A stretch of 64,000 bases of DNA, taken from contig NZ_JAERVL010000006.1 of the NCBI RefSeq assembly GCF_016745835.1, positions 1-64,000 on the forward strand, in the 5' to 3' direction. Numbering within the stretch: the first letter of the stretch is position 1; the number at the start of each line of letters is the position of its first letter. Made by a program: the position numbers and the translations under genes. Origin of the DNA: Caldalkalibacillus salinus (GTDB lineage: Bacteria > Bacillota > Bacilli > Caldalkalibacillales > JCM-10596). The notes under the pieces were generated by a model. The model searched no databases. It had not been told where the DNA came from and saw only the letters and a program-made list of their open reading frames with translations. Positions 61,938-64,000 of the stretch are shown here, one piece after another.

Positions 61938-62870
61938 CTACATTATGTCGTTAACAATTTCTCTTAAGTGAACCTGGTACATCTTATTTTCTTCTCTTAG
62001 AATTAACATGTCTCCTCTGAAGTCTCTATCGGTTGATTTAATAGTTTTACCTTCCTCATTAACAAACTTAATTGTTTTATGAGTTTTAAATCCTCTGGAA
62101 CCTCTATTTTCAAGTAGTATATATTCATTGTGTTTACTATATCCAGCATCAAATAAGAAAAAATTATCAAATACTATGAATCCAGAAGAACCTGAAATAT
62201 TGGGATTATAAAAATCCACTTCATTGTTTTCTATCTTTCCTAGATTAAAATCACTATAGTAGTAGAACCAGACTTGATTATCATTAACAACATTTAAAGC
62301 ATAACAGTCACAGATATCCGCATCATTATTTGAAAATACTTTGTTTCCTTTCTCATCCCATGCTACTAGCCCAGAAGCACCTACAGGCGGGTTCCATCCA
62401 TAATTTCCAAAAACGCCTTCATCAAAATAACTTGTCCAAATCTTTCCCTTTTTGCTTACTTGTACATTTTCAATACCATCACCTAACAGTATCTCTATAA
62501 TATCTACTCCGTCTAAGGTAACTATTTTACCGTTTAGATCATATTTATTATTTCCGTAATATCTGGTTCTAGCACCTACAAGAAGTAGCTTATCCTCTTG
62601 TAAAGGTTGCAAAAAATGATAGTTAAAAAATTGATTATAAATATAAGTTTCAAATATATACTGACTGTCCAAAATTAGCACTTTATAAGTATGTGCATCT
62701 GAGAGCTTGGATTTAACAAACATCCCATCAATTCTTTGAGGCTCTTCATCTACAAGCAACACATAAATGTTCTTGTTAAATCCAATTGTAGAAGATACAA
62801 TTCTATAACCATAAACATAATTGCTTATATCTTCTATAGCCTTAAGCTGATAATTTATTTTTTTCTTCAT
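61938..62870 (-). CDS. unknown protein, possibly beta-propeller-like
   Basis: 310 aa, no signal peptide or membrane segment. Repeated short aromatic beta motifs, such as VSKKGKIWTSYFDEGVFG, GLVAWDEKGNKVFSN and NVVNDNQVWFYYYSDF, suggest a WD- or NHL-like propeller. Aromatic-rich and acidic. Not recognised. AAAGGAG precedes the ATG. Largest cassette-type gene apart from the first kinase; stop 24 bases from element 15. Confidence 0.7.
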   Translation of the reverse strand: MKKKINYQLKAIEDISNYVYGYRIVSSTIGFNKNIYVLLVDEEPQRIDGMFVKSKLSDAHTYKVLILDSQYIFETYIYNQFFNYHFLQPLQEDKLLLVGARTRYYGNNKYDLNGKIVTLDGVDIIEILLGDGIENVQVSKKGKIWTSYFDEGVFGNYGWNPPVGASGLVAWDEKGNKVFSNNDADICDCYALNVVNDNQVWFYYYSDFNLGKIENNEVDFYNPNISGSSGFIVFDNFFLFDAGYSKHNEYILLENRGSRGFKTHKTIKFVNEEGKTIKSTDRDFRGDMLILREENKMYQVHLREIVNDIM

Positions 62871-62900
62871 TGTATCTCCTTTCTATATTGCAATCATTTT

Positions 62901-63089
62901 ACATAACGTTGCGTATTCACGACGCCCATGAGCCTTACAGGCGCAGGCTGAACCTAGAAATGCCTTTCTTGGTGAAGGCAAGCCGACTCGGTTGGCGAAC
63001 AGGATGTGTCGCTGAATTCACTTCAATGCCTTTCGACAACTGTCGACCGAGCCGCCCCCGCGCGGCAATGTGTGAATATTGTGTTATCG
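62901..63089 (+). repeat. attC-like element 16
   Basis: Left box ACATAAC (62901-62907), inner GTATTCAC exactly complementary (one wobble) to inner right GTGAATAT, body with GAACCTAGAAATGCC and GCCGACTCGGTTGGCGAA, right box GTTATCG (63083-63089). 189 bases; best example of the paired-box architecture. Confidence 0.82.
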
Positions 63090-63185
63090 GATGGCGATGC
63101 CTTCTCTGTTCAGATTGCCATGGACGGCAATCCCTTTCTTGTTAAACTAAAGCACCCGTTACTTCAACAAAAAATCGAAATATTT

Positions 63186-63662
63186 TCAGTCCCAGATTTG
63201 TGGTCTATCAATATCCATTGTTCTCATATAGTCTAACAATTGACCTGTGTGAACAGATTCGTGATAAGCTATACGCAACAACATATCACCAAGTGTTCTA
63301 ACATATCCTACATCAGAACGATCTATTTTAATGTTTTCTAAATCACTGGGATTGATTGTCTTTATGTAACAAATGAATTTTTCACGATATGGTTGGGCAA
63401 ATGCCAAATCATCTTCTACTGTTGTAAATTTTTTTGCATCAAAAGGGTTAGACAAACTTGTTAACACTCCGCTACCTTTTCCCACAAGAATTTGATGATA
63501 AAGAAATTCACCTTCTAATATATGTCTAATCATCTCGGCACAAGTCATTGCTTCTTCATCAGGTTTCCATTCTAGCATCTTGCTCGGTATTGCTTTCCAT
63601 ACTTTTATGCTCCTACGTCTAATTTCTTCAAAATTTAGTATTATTAAATCATTCTGGTTCAC
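63186..63662 (-). CDS. DinB family protein
   Basis: 158 aa, four-helix bundle. IPSKMLEWKPDEEAMTCAEMIRHILEGEFLYHQIL and RIAYHESVHTGQLLDYMRTM supply the three-histidine metal site typical of DinB/YfiT. Members include thiol transferases for bacillithiol; many are uncharacterised. GTG start with GGGGGAG upstream. A short GATTGCC..GGCAATC hairpin lies between its stop and element 16. Confidence 0.9.
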   Translation of the reverse strand: MNQNDLIILNFEEIRRRSIKVWKAIPSKMLEWKPDEEAMTCAEMIRHILEGEFLYHQILVGKGSGVLTSLSNPFDAKKFTTVEDDLAFAQPYREKFICYIKTINPSDLENIKIDRSDVGYVRTLGDMLLRIAYHESVHTGQLLDYMRTMDIDRPQIWD

Positions 63663-63863
63663 TTTGTTTCTCCCCCTGTATACTTCTTATTCTATGACAA
63701 AGAAAGAACACTCGTTCTCACTATGCCAAATATGAAATATTTCATTAAAAGACTTTCCTTCCCATATAAATTTTAATTAATGTTTCATAACTCTTGTTAA
63801 ACTAGTATATTCTATGCTTTTAAAAACTGCGGCCATGGACGGACGCACCTTTACATCGCTTTC

Positions 63864-64000
63864 CGATAACGTTCTTGTGTTCACAACGCCCGTGAGCTTA
63901 CAGGCGAAGGCTGAACCTAGAAATGCCTTTCTTGGTGAAGCCAAGCAGACACGGTTAGTGAACGAGTTGTGTCGAGCGATACTACCTTGTATCCTCTTCG
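63864..64000 (+). repeat. attC-like element 17, cut by the window edge
   Basis: Left box CGATAAC (63864-63870), inner GTGTTCACAACG, body with GAACCTAGAAATGCC. The right half lies outside the window, showing that the array continues. Confidence 0.7.

Larger units (their letters stand above)
49250..64000. mobile_element. integron-like gene-cassette array (CALIN-type cluster, no integrase seen)
   Basis: Single genes or small units from unrelated families, separated by related GC-rich imperfect palindromes. Each palindrome opens with a box like RYMTAAC and closes with GTTATNN. On the minus strand most genes are followed by such an element within about 10-100 bases. About 17 complete, short or degenerate elements are visible, and the array continues past the right edge. 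No tyrosine recombinase with an IntI-type insert is in the window. The attC-like architecture is seen directly; the integron interpretation is inference. Confidence 0.6.

Noticed and set aside
50840-64000. CRISPR array
   Set aside because: The repeats are 34-211 bases, diverged, irregularly spaced, and the intervals are genes of 250-1000 bases rather than short uniform spacers; no cas genes.
50840-64000. MITE or insertion-sequence family as sole explanation of the repeats
   Set aside because: No target-site duplications were seen, element length and interior vary, all copies have one orientation, and they fall between single genes with stops abutting them. Not fully excluded; comparison between strains would decide.

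Overview
The window comes from a Gram-positive, spore-forming member of the Bacillaceae, possibly from a salty or alkaline habitat. The evidence is a proline T-box ahead of proBA, three YheC/YheD-type spore-coat ATP-grasp proteins, a GbsR-type regulator beside glycine-betaine synthesis genes, strong AGGAGG ribosome binding sites with frequent GTG/TTG starts, and lipoprotein-type solute-binding proteins. No rRNA, tRNA, CRISPR array, transposase or integrase was seen.

Layout, left to right. 0-2 kb: PadR regulator, HAAS-type membrane protein and an unknown membrane protein. 2.1-5.6 kb: proline T-box, proBA and a GNAT acetyltransferase. 5.7-14.9 kb: one long minus-strand catabolic operon led by a GntR/FCD regulator (FAH-family enzyme, Ldh2 dehydrogenase, amidohydrolase, lone Rieske ferredoxin, SDR, M20 peptidase, TctBAC transporter). 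15-28.5 kb: SLH-domain surface protein, small conserved proteins, an MFS/MocR divergent pair, a siderophore-type N-hydroxylase, the YheC/D cluster and a ring-cleaving dioxygenase. 28.7-35.7 kb: two sugar ABC importers without an ATPase (mdxEFG-like plus a second set). 35.9-42.3 kb: a giant TPR protein with an embedded C39 peptidase-like domain, and a secreted 5'-nucleotidase. 42.4-48.3 kb: ferredoxin-like protein, DUF3231 protein, and gbsR-betA-gbsA for choline to glycine betaine.

48.7-64 kb is the unusual part. After a decayed MFS gene come about 17 small, mostly AT-rich, mostly minus-strand genes of unrelated families: two APH-type kinases, SRPBCC, histidine phosphatase, HD hydrolase, VOC, DUF1272, MazG-like, nucleotidyltransferase, TmrB-like ATPase, GNAT, DinB, a RelE-type toxin-antitoxin pair and orphans. 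Many are separated by related GC-rich imperfect palindromes. Each palindrome starts with a box like RYMTAAC and ends with GTTATNN, with a second pair of complementary inner boxes set off by an unpaired spacer. That is the architecture of integron attC sites. I read the region as an integron-like gene-cassette array (a CALIN-type cluster) in a Bacillota chromosome. The array runs off the right edge of the window and no integrase is visible, so this remains an inference to be tested.
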